A stretch of DNA of 64,000 nt from Sulfuricella sp. (GCA_041651995.1 JBAZID010000005.1:62001-126000); one strand, 5' to 3'. Positions 44,382 through 52,690 are shown, counted from the stretch's first letter. Made by a program: numbers and translations. Notes: generated by a model not told the origin, from the sequence alone.

Positions 44382-44638
44382 CAGGACAAGTCCGCCGGAC
44401 GATATAGATCGCCGCTCAAGCGCTGCGGTTCAAATTCAATCTCTGTTGCCTCCGGCATGGCCAGCAATTCAACGATGCTCACCCGATTGCCCGTGATCTG
44501 CTGATATTCCTCGATGGTCAGCAATACATGAGCGGGCCGACCACGATCGGTAATGAAGACCGGACCGCTCCTGGCCGCCTTCTTTGCACGGCTGGCATCC
44601 TGATTGAACTCTCTGCTGGAAAGTGTAGTAATGGTCAT
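44381..44638 (-). CDS. Phd/YefM-family antitoxin
   Basis: 85 residues from the ATG at 44638, preceded by a G-rich ribosome site; the longer frame would read through it. The Phd/YefM N-terminal DNA-binding domain is MTITTLSSREFNQDASRAKKAA, then GPVFITDRGRPAHVLLTIEEYQ. The C-terminal tail would wrap the PIN toxin. The stop overlaps the toxin start. Confidence 0.9.
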   Translation of the reverse strand: MTITTLSSREFNQDASRAKKAARSGPVFITDRGRPAHVLLTIEEYQQITGNRVSIVELLAMPEATEIEFEPQRLSGDLYRPADLS

Positions 44639-44659
44639 ATTGCACCCCCCTTTTTTTGA

Positions 44660-44677
44660 TGTAGATATGTTACTACA
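44660..44677. promoter_or_regulatory. Candidate toxin-antitoxin operator
   Basis: TGTAG (44660-44664) and CTACA (44673-44677) form an inverted repeat with an 8-bp centre, just upstream of the antitoxin ribosome site. Phd-type antitoxins usually autorepress through such palindromes. Binding is inferred. Confidence 0.4.
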
Positions 44678-44791
44678 ATAAACCACCGCAACAATACGGC
44701 CCTGTAAAAATTATGAGGTAGCAGGTATCTTTGCGTTTACCACCGGAACCTGCAAATATTACGCCTTACTTTCAAGTCCGAACCCAAACCA

Positions 44792-45883
44792 ATGAACATC
44801 GAAGGCACCCACTACCGCACCATCTGGCCTGCTGAAGACGGCGTTGCCGTTGAAATCATCGACCAGACCCGGCTGCCTCACGAATTCGTCACGGTGCGGC
44901 TGGAAAATCTGCACGATGCCGCCATCGCGATCAGAAACATGCTGGTGCGTGGCGCCCCGCTGATCGGTGCCACGGCGGCCTATGGGGTGGCGCTGGCAAT
45001 GAGTTCCGGAACGTCCGATACAGCGCTGGATGAGGCCTGCACCACCCTGGCCGCAACCCGTCCCACCGCCATCAATCTGAGCTGGGCGCTGAGACGCATG
45101 CAGGCCCTGCTCCTGTCCTTGCCGCCCGAAAGCCGCGCCCATGCTGCCTGGCAGGAAGCCGCCGCAATCTGCGACGAGGATGTCGCCATCAATCGCGCCA
45201 TCGGCGCACACGGCCTGAAGCTGATCCGCGACAAGCTGGATGCCAAGGGGGGGCCGGTCAATATTCTCACCCACTGCAATGCCGGCTGGCTCGCCACAGT
45301 GGACTGGGGCACTGCCCTGGCGCCCGTCTACACGGCGTTTGATGCTGGCATTCCCCTCCACGTGTGGGTGGACGAAACCCGCCCGCGCAACCAGGGCGCC
45401 AGCCTCACCGCCTGGGAACTCAAGCAGCACGGCGTGCCGCATACCGTGATCGCCGACAATACCGGCGGCCACCTGATGCAGCACGGCATGGTGGACATGG
45501 TGATCGTTGGCACCGACCGCACCACTGCCTGCGGCGACGTGTGCAACAAGATTGGCACCTATCTCAAGGCGCTGGCGGCATTCGACAACCAGATCCCGTT
45601 CTACGTTGCCCTGCCCGGCCCCACTATTGACTGGACGCTGGAAGATGGCGTGCGCGACATCCCTATCGAGCAGCGCGAAGCGGAAGAAGTCACCCAAATC
45701 CGCGGCAGGACAGCAGAGGGCGAAATTGTCAGCGTCACCCTCACCCCGCACGGCAGCCCTGCGGCCAATTACGCCTTCGACGTCACTCCTGCGCGGCTGG
45801 TCACCGGCCTGATCACGGAACGCGGCGTCTGCAATGCATCACGCGAAGGCCTGCTGACTTTATATCCGGAACAAAAACGATGA
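44792..45883 (+). CDS. mtnA: S-methyl-5-thioribose-1-phosphate isomerase
   Basis: 363 residues, eIF2B-alpha-like sugar isomerase. It has MLVRGAPLIGATAAYGVALA, NILTHCNAGWLATVDWGTAL (catalytic Cys) and GTDRTTACGDVCNKIGTY (catalytic Asp). It converts methylthioribose-1-phosphate to methylthioribulose-1-phosphate. Its TGA overlaps the ATG of a FucA-like aldolase gene, so the two act together. A run of seven G occurs near 45247. Confidence 0.94.
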   Translation: MNIEGTHYRTIWPAEDGVAVEIIDQTRLPHEFVTVRLENLHDAAIAIRNMLVRGAPLIGATAAYGVALAMSSGTSDTALDEACTTLAATRPTAINLSWALRRMQALLLSLPPESRAHAAWQEAAAICDEDVAINRAIGAHGLKLIRDKLDAKGGPVNILTHCNAGWLATVDWGTALAPVYTAFDAGIPLHVWVDETRPRNQGASLTAWELKQHGVPHTVIADNTGGHLMQHGMVDMVIVGTDRTTACGDVCNKIGTYLKALAAFDNQIPFYVALPGPTIDWTLEDGVRDIPIEQREAEEVTQIRGRTAEGEIVSVTLTPHGSPAANYAFDVTPARLVTGLITERGVCNASREGLLTLYPEQKR

Positions 45884-46599
45884 ATGAAGCCGAACTGCGC
45901 CGCGCGCTGGTCGACACGGCCATCGCGGCACAACACGAGGGATTGAACCGGGGCGCATCCGGCAACCTCAGCGTCCGCTGCGGCGCCGGATTTCTGATCA
46001 CCCCCTCCGGCATGGCGCCCACGGAGCAAACCCCGGACGATATGGTATGGATGGATTTCGCCGGCAATGCGCATTTCCCCCACCCCTGCCCTCCCCCGCA
46101 AGAGGGAGAGGGGGACGAAGGCTCGCGACGCGAGTTTCCCGTTAATAGCCAGCGCAAGCCTTCGAGCGAATGGCGTTTCCACCGCGATCTTTACGTCGCG
46201 CGGTCTGAATTTGGGGCCGTGCTGCACGCCCATTCCACCTTCGCCACCACCCTGGCCTGCCTGGGCCGCGACATTCCGCCCTTCCACTACATGATTGCGG
46301 CGGCTGGCGGAAAGACCATCCGCTGTGCGCCCTACGCCACCTTCGGCACCCAGGAACTGTCAGGCCATGCCATCACGGCCATGGAAGGACGCAAGGCCTG
46401 CCTGCTGGCCAATCACGGCCTTCTTGTGGCGGAAACCGGCCTGGAACGCGCGCTGGCGCTGGCAGTGGAAGTGGAAAGCCTGTGCGAGCAGTATTGCCGC
46501 ACCTTGCAGATCGGTACGCCCAAGCTGCTCTCGGATGCGGAAATGGACGTGGTACTGGAGAAATTCAAAAGCTACGGGCAGAACGCCCAGAAAACCTGA
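45880..46599 (+). CDS. Class II aldolase (FucA/Ald2-like) with in-frame repeat insertion
   Basis: 239 residues, about 24 longer than E. coli FucA, which it otherwise follows closely: GASGNLSVR, KPSSEWRFH (active Glu), HAHSTF (two Zn His), HYMIAAAGGKTI, CAPYATFGTQELSGH, ANHGLL (third His). The extra residues (about 67-91) are encoded by a palindromic repeat. Coupled to mtnA, it probably cleaves methylthioribulose-1-phosphate to DHAP and methylthioacetaldehyde (DHAP shunt). MtnB dehydratase is the alternative, but the close FucA likeness and the absence of mtnC/mtnD nearby argue against it. Confidence 0.85.
   Translation: MNEAELRRALVDTAIAAQHEGLNRGASGNLSVRCGAGFLITPSGMAPTEQTPDDMVWMDFAGNAHFPHPCPPPQEGEGDEGSRREFPVNSQRKPSSEWRFHRDLYVARSEFGAVLHAHSTFATTLACLGRDIPPFHYMIAAAGGKTIRCAPYATFGTQELSGHAITAMEGRKACLLANHGLLVAETGLERALALAVEVESLCEQYCRTLQIGTPKLLSDAEMDVVLEKFKSYGQNAQKT
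46075..46165. repeat. Palindromic repeat inserted in frame in the aldolase gene
   Basis: The stretch contains CCCTCCCCCGCAAGAGGGAG, the pair CGAAGGCT/AGCCTTCG and the hairpin CTCGCGACGCGAG. It is typical of dispersed intergenic repeats yet lies inside the coding frame without a stop. The encoded peptide is Pro/Glu/Gly-rich and sits in the surface loop before the active-site Glu segment. Confidence 0.7.
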
Positions 46600-46600
46600 A

Positions 46601-47089
46601 TCAGGTGCGCAGCGAATGCGCCTCCACCAGCGTGTCAAGCAAGCCTTGCGCGGCATCCTCAACCATATCCAGCACCTGTTCGAAGCCCTGCGATCCGCCA
46701 TAGTAGGGATCAGGCACTTCACGCTCGCTGAATTTCCGGCTGTGCTCCAGAAACAGAGTGACTTTGTGCTCATGCCCGGCCGGGCAGATGCGTTTCAAAT
46801 TCGCCAGATTGTCCTGATCCATGGCCAGAATATAGTCAAAAACCAGAAAATCCTGCTCGCTCACCTGACGGCCTCGTAACGCGCTCAAGTCATAACCCCG
46901 CTTTGCAGCGGCGGCACTTGCCCGCTTATCTGGCGATTTTCCAATATGGTAGCCGTGCGTACCCGCCGAATCGATGCGTATCAAGCCATCCCAACCAGAA
47001 CGTGCAACCAGATCGCGGAACACCCCCTCCGCCGTGGGAGACCGGCAGATGTTGCCCATGCAAACAAATAGTATTTTTATCTCCTGCAT
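46601..47089 (-). CDS. Low-molecular-weight protein-tyrosine phosphatase
   Basis: 162 residues from the ATG at 47089. The P-loop CMGNICRSP near the N terminus carries the catalytic Cys and Arg; the general acid Asp is in VPDPYYGG. Such enzymes often counter tyrosine kinases that control exopolysaccharide export, but no such kinase is in this window. It converges on the aldolase gene with one base between stops. Confidence 0.94.
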   Translation of the reverse strand: MQEIKILFVCMGNICRSPTAEGVFRDLVARSGWDGLIRIDSAGTHGYHIGKSPDKRASAAAAKRGYDLSALRGRQVSEQDFLVFDYILAMDQDNLANLKRICPAGHEHKVTLFLEHSRKFSEREVPDPYYGGSQGFEQVLDMVEDAAQGLLDTLVEAHSLRT

Positions 47090-47191
47090 TACATCTGTAT
47101 CCCATTGGTTTATTGATGACATTTAACTTAAATTAACTTTGCAATCCTTCTCTGCCTTACAGATCAAGGAGAATAATGTCCTTATGGAAGG

Positions 47192-47411
47192 CCTGAACAA
47201 GTGTGCACGGTCTTTGCGAGCGCAGCGAAGCAATCCTGTTTTTCAAATACAGACGAGATTGCTTCGTCACTTCGTTCCTTGTATACGACTCCACACGAGC
47301 TTTAGCTCGTAGTGGATCGGAATCCCCTTGTGGGGTATACGACTCCACACGAGCTTCAGCTCGTAGTGGATCGGAATCCCCTTGGGGCAATGACCGCTTG
47401 TTCAGTGGCTC
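47192..47411. repeat. Composite repeat: 23-bp repeat copy 2, inverted repeats and two 54-bp tandem units
   Basis: This 323-bp gap begins with the 23-bp repeat also found at 24422. It then has GCGAAGCAATC and GATTGCTTCGT inverted arms of a common proteobacterial repeat. Two nearly identical 54-bp units follow, starting at 47281 and 47335; each starts GTATACGACTCCACACGAGC and holds an ACGAGCT/AGCTCGT hairpin. It closes with CTTGTTCAG, the complement of the opening CTGAACAAG, so the block has imperfect inverted ends. No gene is supported here. Confidence 0.75.
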
Positions 47412-47412
47412 C

Positions 47413-48048
47413 CTAGCCTTGGCTGACTTCCTTCACAATCATCCACCTATCTCCCTGCCGCCTGAGTTCGAGGCGCTTGTGCAAGCCGGCTTCCGAAAAG
47501 TTATCTGCCGTGAAGGACTGAACGAACTCGACGGTTGCAGTATCCCCCTTCGCAACGACCGCCATGGCAGAGAGTTTAATTTCGATTTTGTGGTACTTGC
47601 CCAGCCGGTTACGGCGCTGTTTTTCCCAGGCAGCGCGGGTAAGACCTGCTGGCGGCTCGAATTCTGGCGCGTAGGCGTACAGATAACGATCCAGGTCTTT
47701 CTCTGACCAGGCCTTGACCCACCCATCCACAAAGTTCATCGCCTGTTGCCGCGCAATGTTCCCAGTATCCGGGGAGGGAGAAACACCAAGGACTTGCGCG
47801 GAGTTTGCTAATTCTTTTAATTCCTTTGCCTGCAGGGCCGGAGGAGAAAAAAAGAGGCTTTCGCCCGGCTTATGCAGAATTGCGTTGCTTCCAGCTCCCA
47901 GGATAAAACCTATCCCTCCCACAGCCAGTAGTTTTTTCCACCCTGATTTTTCTGGCCGGGGCGGCGAAGAAAGTATTTCAGGATTTGCCCGTATTATATT
48001 TTGTTGCTCAGCTTGTAATTTGTTCACCGCCTTTTCAACGATGCTCAT
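47413..48048 (-). CDS. Membrane-anchored protein with NTF2/Cds6-like C-terminal domain
   Basis: About 211 residues; the start is one of two adjacent ATGs (48051/48048) behind AGGA. A hydrophilic N terminus (MSIVEKAVNKLQAEQQN) is followed by one membrane helix (LLAVGGIGFILGAGSNAIL, about residues 40-58). A periplasmic SnoaL/NTF2-like domain follows (FVDGWVKAWSEKDLDRYL, RLELRRQGDRWMIVKE). The N terminus resembles that of tyrosine autokinases in PEP-CTERM loci (MS-I-EKA), perhaps a shared docking segment. Function unknown. Confidence 0.75.
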   Translation of the reverse strand: MSIVEKAVNKLQAEQQNIIRANPEILSSPPRPEKSGWKKLLAVGGIGFILGAGSNAILHKPGESLFFSPPALQAKELKELANSAQVLGVSPSPDTGNIARQQAMNFVDGWVKAWSEKDLDRYLYAYAPEFEPPAGLTRAAWEKQRRNRLGKYHKIEIKLSAMAVVAKGDTATVEFVQSFTADNFSEAGLHKRLELRRQGDRWMIVKEVSQG

Positions 48049-48086
48049 CATGTTTTCCTGTAGATTTTTCAAGGGGATGCGAAAGT

Positions 48087-48275
48087 ATGGCGGTTCAAGT
48101 TGTACGGACAGCTATTGCCGTTGTAGCGGTCTGTATTTTCCCGGATTTTATCATTATTGCCCCCCCGTTTCTCGCCTTCACTCCGCCAGCGATTGTAAAG
48201 GGCATGGGGGAAAAACCTGATGCGCTGCCAGAAAGTCACCCGGATTCATCTTTTCAGGTGCGTCAGATTTCCTAG
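48087..48275 (+). CDS. Small hydrophobic secreted or membrane protein
   Basis: 62 residues beginning MAVQVVRTAIAVVAVCIFPD, with one hydrophobic helix and a hydrophilic tail. AAGGGGA lies nine bases before the ATG, a good ribosome site. The gene is divergent from the NTF2-like gene (38 bp between starts) and converges on the SemiSWEET gene. I do not recognise a family. It could be spurious, but the ribosome site and membrane-peptide composition favour a real gene. Confidence 0.4.
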   Translation: MAVQVVRTAIAVVAVCIFPDFIIIAPPFLAFTPPAIVKGMGEKPDALPESHPDSSFQVRQIS

Positions 48276-48544
48276 CGATAAAGGCGCTTGAGTACCAGCA
48301 TGACGAGCGCCAGCACCAGCGTCACCGCATTGGTGATCACAATCGGCGTGGCACCGATGGCCAGCCCATACAGCAGCCACAGGAACACACCGCTGCTGAA
48401 AATCAGGAACATTCCGTATGAAACATCACGGGCCGATTTTGAGCGCCAGGTCTTGAGTACCTGCGGAACAAATGCCACGGTGGTCAAGGTGCCTGCCGCC
48501 ATGCCAAGCAGATTGGCGTCAGTCAGCAGCATTTTTATTTCCAT
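48272..48544 (-). CDS. SemiSWEET-family sugar transporter
   Basis: 90 residues, three predicted helices of the PQ-loop/MtN3 family: LGMAAGTLTTVAFVPQVLKTW with the PQ motif, KSARDVSYGMFLIFSSGVFLWLLYG, then a third helix. SemiSWEETs dimerise to form a sugar uniporter. It lies six bases after the EAL/HDOD gene stop and is probably co-transcribed with it. Confidence 0.9.
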   Translation of the reverse strand: MEIKMLLTDANLLGMAAGTLTTVAFVPQVLKTWRSKSARDVSYGMFLIFSSGVFLWLLYGLAIGATPIVITNAVTLVLALVMLVLKRLYR

Positions 48545-48550
48545 ATCAGT

Positions 48551-49951
48551 TCACGCATCCACTTCCTCGCCCCAGATAAGGGCCTTGACGTGGGTCACAT
48601 TGACTTCGTCTGCCGTCAGTCCGCATGTTGCCGCGTAGCGGGCAATCGCGTCCTGATCAAAATTTTCGCAGGCGATGGCAAGTTGCAGGTAGGGCGCATA
48701 CCTGCCGGTACGGTGCAGCAGGGCCCCGACAACCAGATCCGGCAGATTGAGGCGGGACAGGGCCTGTGCCATCGGCACATTGAGCAGCGCATCCAGCAGG
48801 GAAAAAATGCCCGTGATGAATAAACCGCCGCGCTCGGCGGGTTCAAACTTGTTTTGCCCCAAAGTTTCGGTAAAGCGCGCCCGGACCAGTGCATTCTTGA
48901 GCAATATCCTGCTGCGCCCGTCTGTCTTGCCGCTGGTAAACAGCAGCAGCGTCAGCCAGCGGTACAACTGGTTATAGCCCAACAGGGTCAACCCATGGCC
49001 GATGGAACGGATTTTTTGCTGTAGCCCATTGGCTGGCGAGTTGATGAAATTGAGCAGTTTGTAGGATAGACCCGGGTCACGTTTGACCTTCTCTTCCAAC
49101 TCGGAAAGTTCCGCATGGTTCATGACCAGATTCAGCATTTCAATCACACGCATCCGGTCATTATCGAGCCGCTGTGGCGCATTAGGCTGCAGGCGGGAGA
49201 AATAAGCGCCCTGGAAATACTCAAAAGCCAACGCACGATAGGCCTCGAATGCATCATCCGACTCCACGTTCTGGGCAATAAGGCGTGGCGTGGCGGAGCT
49301 CAGGATTGTGCTTATCTGCTGGCCGAGGGCCAGGGCATCGAAGCGGGTTGTATCCACCTTCACCCAGGAACAAATGGCGAGAAACGGGGCATATTCCGGT
49401 TGATATTCGAAGTCCTCAAGCGCCAGCGGAATACCCATTGCGGCGAGTTCACGGCAACGCTGCAACAACAGCTCACTGGCCACGCCTGCCAGGCGTATGC
49501 CCACCACAACCTTCTGTTTCGGCAGGGATTCGATGATCGGGTTATCCAGCATACCGGGCGAAACATGGATGAAGACCAGGCCGTTTCCCAGCACCTTCTG
49601 GAAATCCAGATCAATCACGCTGATCACCAGCAATTCGTCCTGCACCCGGCGAAGCTCGGCTTCGTCGCCGATGTCGGGAGGAAAGTTCGGATCCTGAAGT
49701 TTTAGCTCGTAACCGATAAACTGGCTTGAGGCATCGAGAATGGGCTGACGGCCGAGGAAAAGACGCCACTTCCCCTCCGCCAGGCCGTCCCGGCCCTGGC
49801 TGAGCGCATCCAGCACAGCGGTGGCATCACTGCCGTGAGGTTTGTTCGGCGCGTCAGGGATGACAGACAAAGCGCTCTCCGTGCCTGAATCACGATTTTC
49901 GGCACCGGCATCACGGCCGGTCTTGAAGAACTTCAGATATTTTTCCAGCAT
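48551..49951 (-). CDS. EAL/HDOD-domain protein with degenerate EAL (c-di-GMP riboswitch operon)
   Basis: 466 residues from the ATG at 49951, with GAGAG seven bases upstream. A low-complexity N-terminal region is followed by an EAL-like domain starting LFLGRQPILDASSQFIGYELKL (EAL motif lost) and LALEDFEYQP in place of DDFGTG. A C-terminal HDOD domain follows (KRDPGLSYKLLNFINS, LTLLGYNQLYRWL). It is probably a c-di-GMP-binding or scaffold protein, not a phosphodiesterase. It is downstream of the DUF1631 gene (97 bp). Confidence 0.87.
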   Translation of the reverse strand: MLEKYLKFFKTGRDAGAENRDSGTESALSVIPDAPNKPHGSDATAVLDALSQGRDGLAEGKWRLFLGRQPILDASSQFIGYELKLQDPNFPPDIGDEAELRRVQDELLVISVIDLDFQKVLGNGLVFIHVSPGMLDNPIIESLPKQKVVVGIRLAGVASELLLQRCRELAAMGIPLALEDFEYQPEYAPFLAICSWVKVDTTRFDALALGQQISTILSSATPRLIAQNVESDDAFEAYRALAFEYFQGAYFSRLQPNAPQRLDNDRMRVIEMLNLVMNHAELSELEEKVKRDPGLSYKLLNFINSPANGLQQKIRSIGHGLTLLGYNQLYRWLTLLLFTSGKTDGRSRILLKNALVRARFTETLGQNKFEPAERGGLFITGIFSLLDALLNVPMAQALSRLNLPDLVVGALLHRTGRYAPYLQLAIACENFDQDAIARYAATCGLTADEVNVTHVKALIWGEEVDA

Positions 49952-50048
49952 GGGCACTCTCGCTGTTGGCGGCTTTTGGGAGGCCATCGCAGCGGCAACA
50001 GCCTCCAGTCAAAGCATGCAGCAAACAGGAGGGATTGTAAACGACGAG

Positions 50049-52445
50049 CTAACCCGCCTCGACCGGGGTCTGTTTGAGGCGCTCCATGAGGTTATTCACC
50101 GCGCTGTCCACCAGGGCAATATCATCAATCACATGGGCCATTCCATTACGGAATTTATCGGCCAGCCCTTCCGGCGTAATGGAAACTGCTCTTTCACCCA
50201 GTCGATTGGTAAACAGGAAAAGCCCCTTGAGAGGGCTGACCCAGGCCAGCTTGACGCGGGTGGAAGCGCCATTATCCTGTTCGATTTCGATCCAGGCGCC
50301 ACGTTTGAGGCGCTTGACCATGGCAGAGTAGTCATCGGATGCGGCTGCTTCACCCTGCCAGTTCGCCTCTCCAATCGTGAAGGTTTGCCAGCCGGCCTCG
50401 ATTTCGGTATCGGCAATCAGTGCCTGCATGAAAGCGGGGGTCGGCTCGGCGTGCTCCTGCGGCACGGTGATTTCGGCGAAGTCAGCCGGTTCTGCGTCAT
50501 GGCGTGCTGCTTCAGCCGCCTCCTCCGCTGCGATTTCCTGCTCCACAAATCCCGCCTGATGCACATCCTCCTGCTCAATGGCATTCAATCCGGCCTTGAC
50601 CACAACAGCGTGGCAATTCACCAGGCGCGCAAAAAACTGGTCGCGCTCATTATCCGGCAAGCCAGCCTGCACCATGCCGTCCTGCAAGCGTTTAAGCAGG
50701 CTTGGCAACAAACCGATCAGCTTCTTGCGTTCGTCCGGCACGATTTTGGGCTCAACGCTCCAGACCAGTTCATCCATGGTGGCAATGGCCTGATTCCAGG
50801 AAGCGCCGTCTTCTCCGGTTTGGGTATAGGCAGCGGCAAGGACGGACTCCCAGCAACCCGCCAAAAAATTCCGGATCACTTCAGGCATATGCGGCTTATG
50901 AATACGACGCCGCACTTCATCGTGCGCCATGATCCGAGAGAGTTCGTTCTGCTCCCGCTGATGAACGACCTGAGCGCTCAGCCCGGTCCGTTCATCGGTT
51001 CTTTTTTTCTCTTCGGCGAGATAGCTTTCCAGATTATCCAGAACCTCGGTAAAAATTCCGACTTTGTCATCAAACTCGTTCAGGATGCGCTGGATCAACT
51101 CGTCAACCGCCTGGTAAAAGCCACCCTCATGCCCTTCGGTTTCATCCCAGCCAATCGAGACTTCCGCCAGCCGGTCCAGCAGTTTCCGGGCAGGGTGGGA
51201 TTTCTGCGAGAAAAATGCCTTGTCCAGCATGGCCACCTTGAGCACCGGGATCTGCAACCGGCCAATGAGCGCTTTCATTGCATCCGGAATACGCCGGTCA
51301 TCCAGGATGTAGTCAAACAGCATGGCCACGATATCCAGGGTCATGGCATCCACATGCCCCATGGTACTGGCCACCGGGCTGGCCTTGATTTCGCGCAGCA
51401 CATTGACCCGGCCATTCGCCAATGCTGCTGCATCCAGTGCGCCGCCAGCGCCGGCCAGACCATCAAGTTGTCCATGTTGCAGCTGTGTCAGCGAACTCAC
51501 CACGGCCAGACTTTGCGCCGGCAATACAGCTTGCTGCGCGCCGCCAGCCATAGGCATCGCCGAGGCATCACCCACGCCCGCATTAGCGCTGCTGCCGAAG
51601 CCGCCCGCGAACCCTGCGCCCCCTATCCCGCGCGCAAGCAACTGCTGCAGCGCGGCAAACAATCCGCCTTCGCCAGAAGGGGATGGCGCGGGCACATCAT
51701 GGTTAGCCGAAGCAGCTCCGGCAGGTTCGCTTGCAGCAGGCTGTTTTTTCAATCCTGCCCGAATCTTGCTCAGAACACCCTTATCAACCAGAAACTGGTT
51801 GATAAGCTGGTAAATCCCTTTTATCTGACGCGGCATATGCTTGTTGAACAGATTCACCAGCAGCAGCTTGACCTTGACAGGGCAATCAAGCGCCTTCAGG
51901 GATTTCATGAAGGCATTGCCAATCACTTCCGGACCTAGCGGATTGTTCGATTGCAGCAAGTCCGGGTCGTGCATCAGCACACCCATGCGCTTTTCAATGC
52001 CGAACAACTCCTCGGCGCAATCCCCATGGATACTGTTCGCAATATTGCTCGACGCCAACGATTCTTCGAGGTCGTCAGGCTCCACCAGGCTCAGCTCCGG
52101 GGTGTTCAGCGCGAACTCCTGCTGCGAGCGCTTATCGCGACGAATTTCCTGGTTGAAATCCTGAATGAAAGACTGCTTGAACCCCGCTTCAACGAGGCCG
52201 CGCTGATCACGAACGATACCCATGGCTTCGATATACAGGTTTCGCATCTCGTAATGAGTGGCCTGCTCGGAAAGCTCGAAGAGATCGTCCACCGCCTTGT
52301 CCATCATCTGGGCCAAGGCCTGCGCCAAGCGCGACACAGCCATGTCCCGGCAATCGTTCAACACCGGCATGGATGTGCCAGGTATCGAACGGGGCCGGTC
52401 GAACTGGCTCATCATCACAATGTTTTTTTGCGCGGCGTCATTCAT
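50049..52445 (-). CDS. DUF1631 protein
   Basis: 798 residues from the ATG at 52445, with AGGAGA seven bases upstream. It is largely helical. A Gly/Ala/Pro-rich linker (about 250-330) separates an N-terminal helical part from a conserved middle, and a small beta-rich C-terminal domain (GAWIEIEQDNGASTRVKLAW, LKGLFLFTNRLGERAVSI) resembles PilZ-type folds. The family is uncharacterised. The gene is the first downstream of a c-di-GMP-I riboswitch, suggesting it is an output of c-di-GMP signalling. The plus strand here carries a long shadow frame. Confidence 0.87.
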   Translation of the reverse strand: MNDAAQKNIVMMSQFDRPRSIPGTSMPVLNDCRDMAVSRLAQALAQMMDKAVDDLFELSEQATHYEMRNLYIEAMGIVRDQRGLVEAGFKQSFIQDFNQEIRRDKRSQQEFALNTPELSLVEPDDLEESLASSNIANSIHGDCAEELFGIEKRMGVLMHDPDLLQSNNPLGPEVIGNAFMKSLKALDCPVKVKLLLVNLFNKHMPRQIKGIYQLINQFLVDKGVLSKIRAGLKKQPAASEPAGAASANHDVPAPSPSGEGGLFAALQQLLARGIGGAGFAGGFGSSANAGVGDASAMPMAGGAQQAVLPAQSLAVVSSLTQLQHGQLDGLAGAGGALDAAALANGRVNVLREIKASPVASTMGHVDAMTLDIVAMLFDYILDDRRIPDAMKALIGRLQIPVLKVAMLDKAFFSQKSHPARKLLDRLAEVSIGWDETEGHEGGFYQAVDELIQRILNEFDDKVGIFTEVLDNLESYLAEEKKRTDERTGLSAQVVHQREQNELSRIMAHDEVRRRIHKPHMPEVIRNFLAGCWESVLAAAYTQTGEDGASWNQAIATMDELVWSVEPKIVPDERKKLIGLLPSLLKRLQDGMVQAGLPDNERDQFFARLVNCHAVVVKAGLNAIEQEDVHQAGFVEQEIAAEEAAEAARHDAEPADFAEITVPQEHAEPTPAFMQALIADTEIEAGWQTFTIGEANWQGEAAASDDYSAMVKRLKRGAWIEIEQDNGASTRVKLAWVSPLKGLFLFTNRLGERAVSITPEGLADKFRNGMAHVIDDIALVDSAVNNLMERLKQTPVEAG

Positions 52446-52573
52446 GATTCCGTCTCCTGACAGAGCGGGCAAACATCATTGCGAAACAGCCTGCAATTTG
52501 TCCAGCGTTGACGCCAGGCTAAAACGGCCTCATGGGGATAAAACCAGGGAAAAGCGGAGATTGACTTGAAACC

Positions 52574-52590
52574 GTAGCGCGACGCGCCAC
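52574..52590 (-). terminator. Candidate expression-platform hairpin after the riboswitch
   Basis: The minus strand reads GTGGCGCGTCGCGCTAC, a strong 7-bp stem (one G/U pair) with a 3-nt loop, followed by GGTTT. It begins about 12 bases after the aptamer. It could be a terminator switched by c-di-GMP, although the T-run is short; it could also act on RNA stability. Confidence 0.4.
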
Positions 52591-52601
52591 GACTAATTCT
52601 C

Positions 52602-52690
52602 ACCCAGCAATCCCGCTATCCTAGAGCATCTGCCCCTTAGACCGGAAACTTTGCGTCCCCACCTTTCGATAGGTTTGCCCATAAATTTTA
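52602..52690 (-). promoter_or_regulatory. Cyclic di-GMP-I (GEMM) riboswitch
   Basis: The minus strand reproduces the GEMM-I core in order: GGGCAAACC, a short hairpin capped by a GNRA loop (CGAAAG), GGGACGCAAAG, a second stem opening with CCGGTCTAA, and closing GATAGCGGGATTGC. These are the ligand-binding and tetraloop-receptor elements of the Vibrio Vc2 type. The aptamer lies about 157 bases upstream of the DUF1631 start codon. Confidence 0.85.

Noticed and set aside
49842..51938. 698-codon plus-strand open frame opposite the DUF1631 gene
   Set aside because: Antisense shadow of a conserved gene with its own ribosome site and riboswitch leader.
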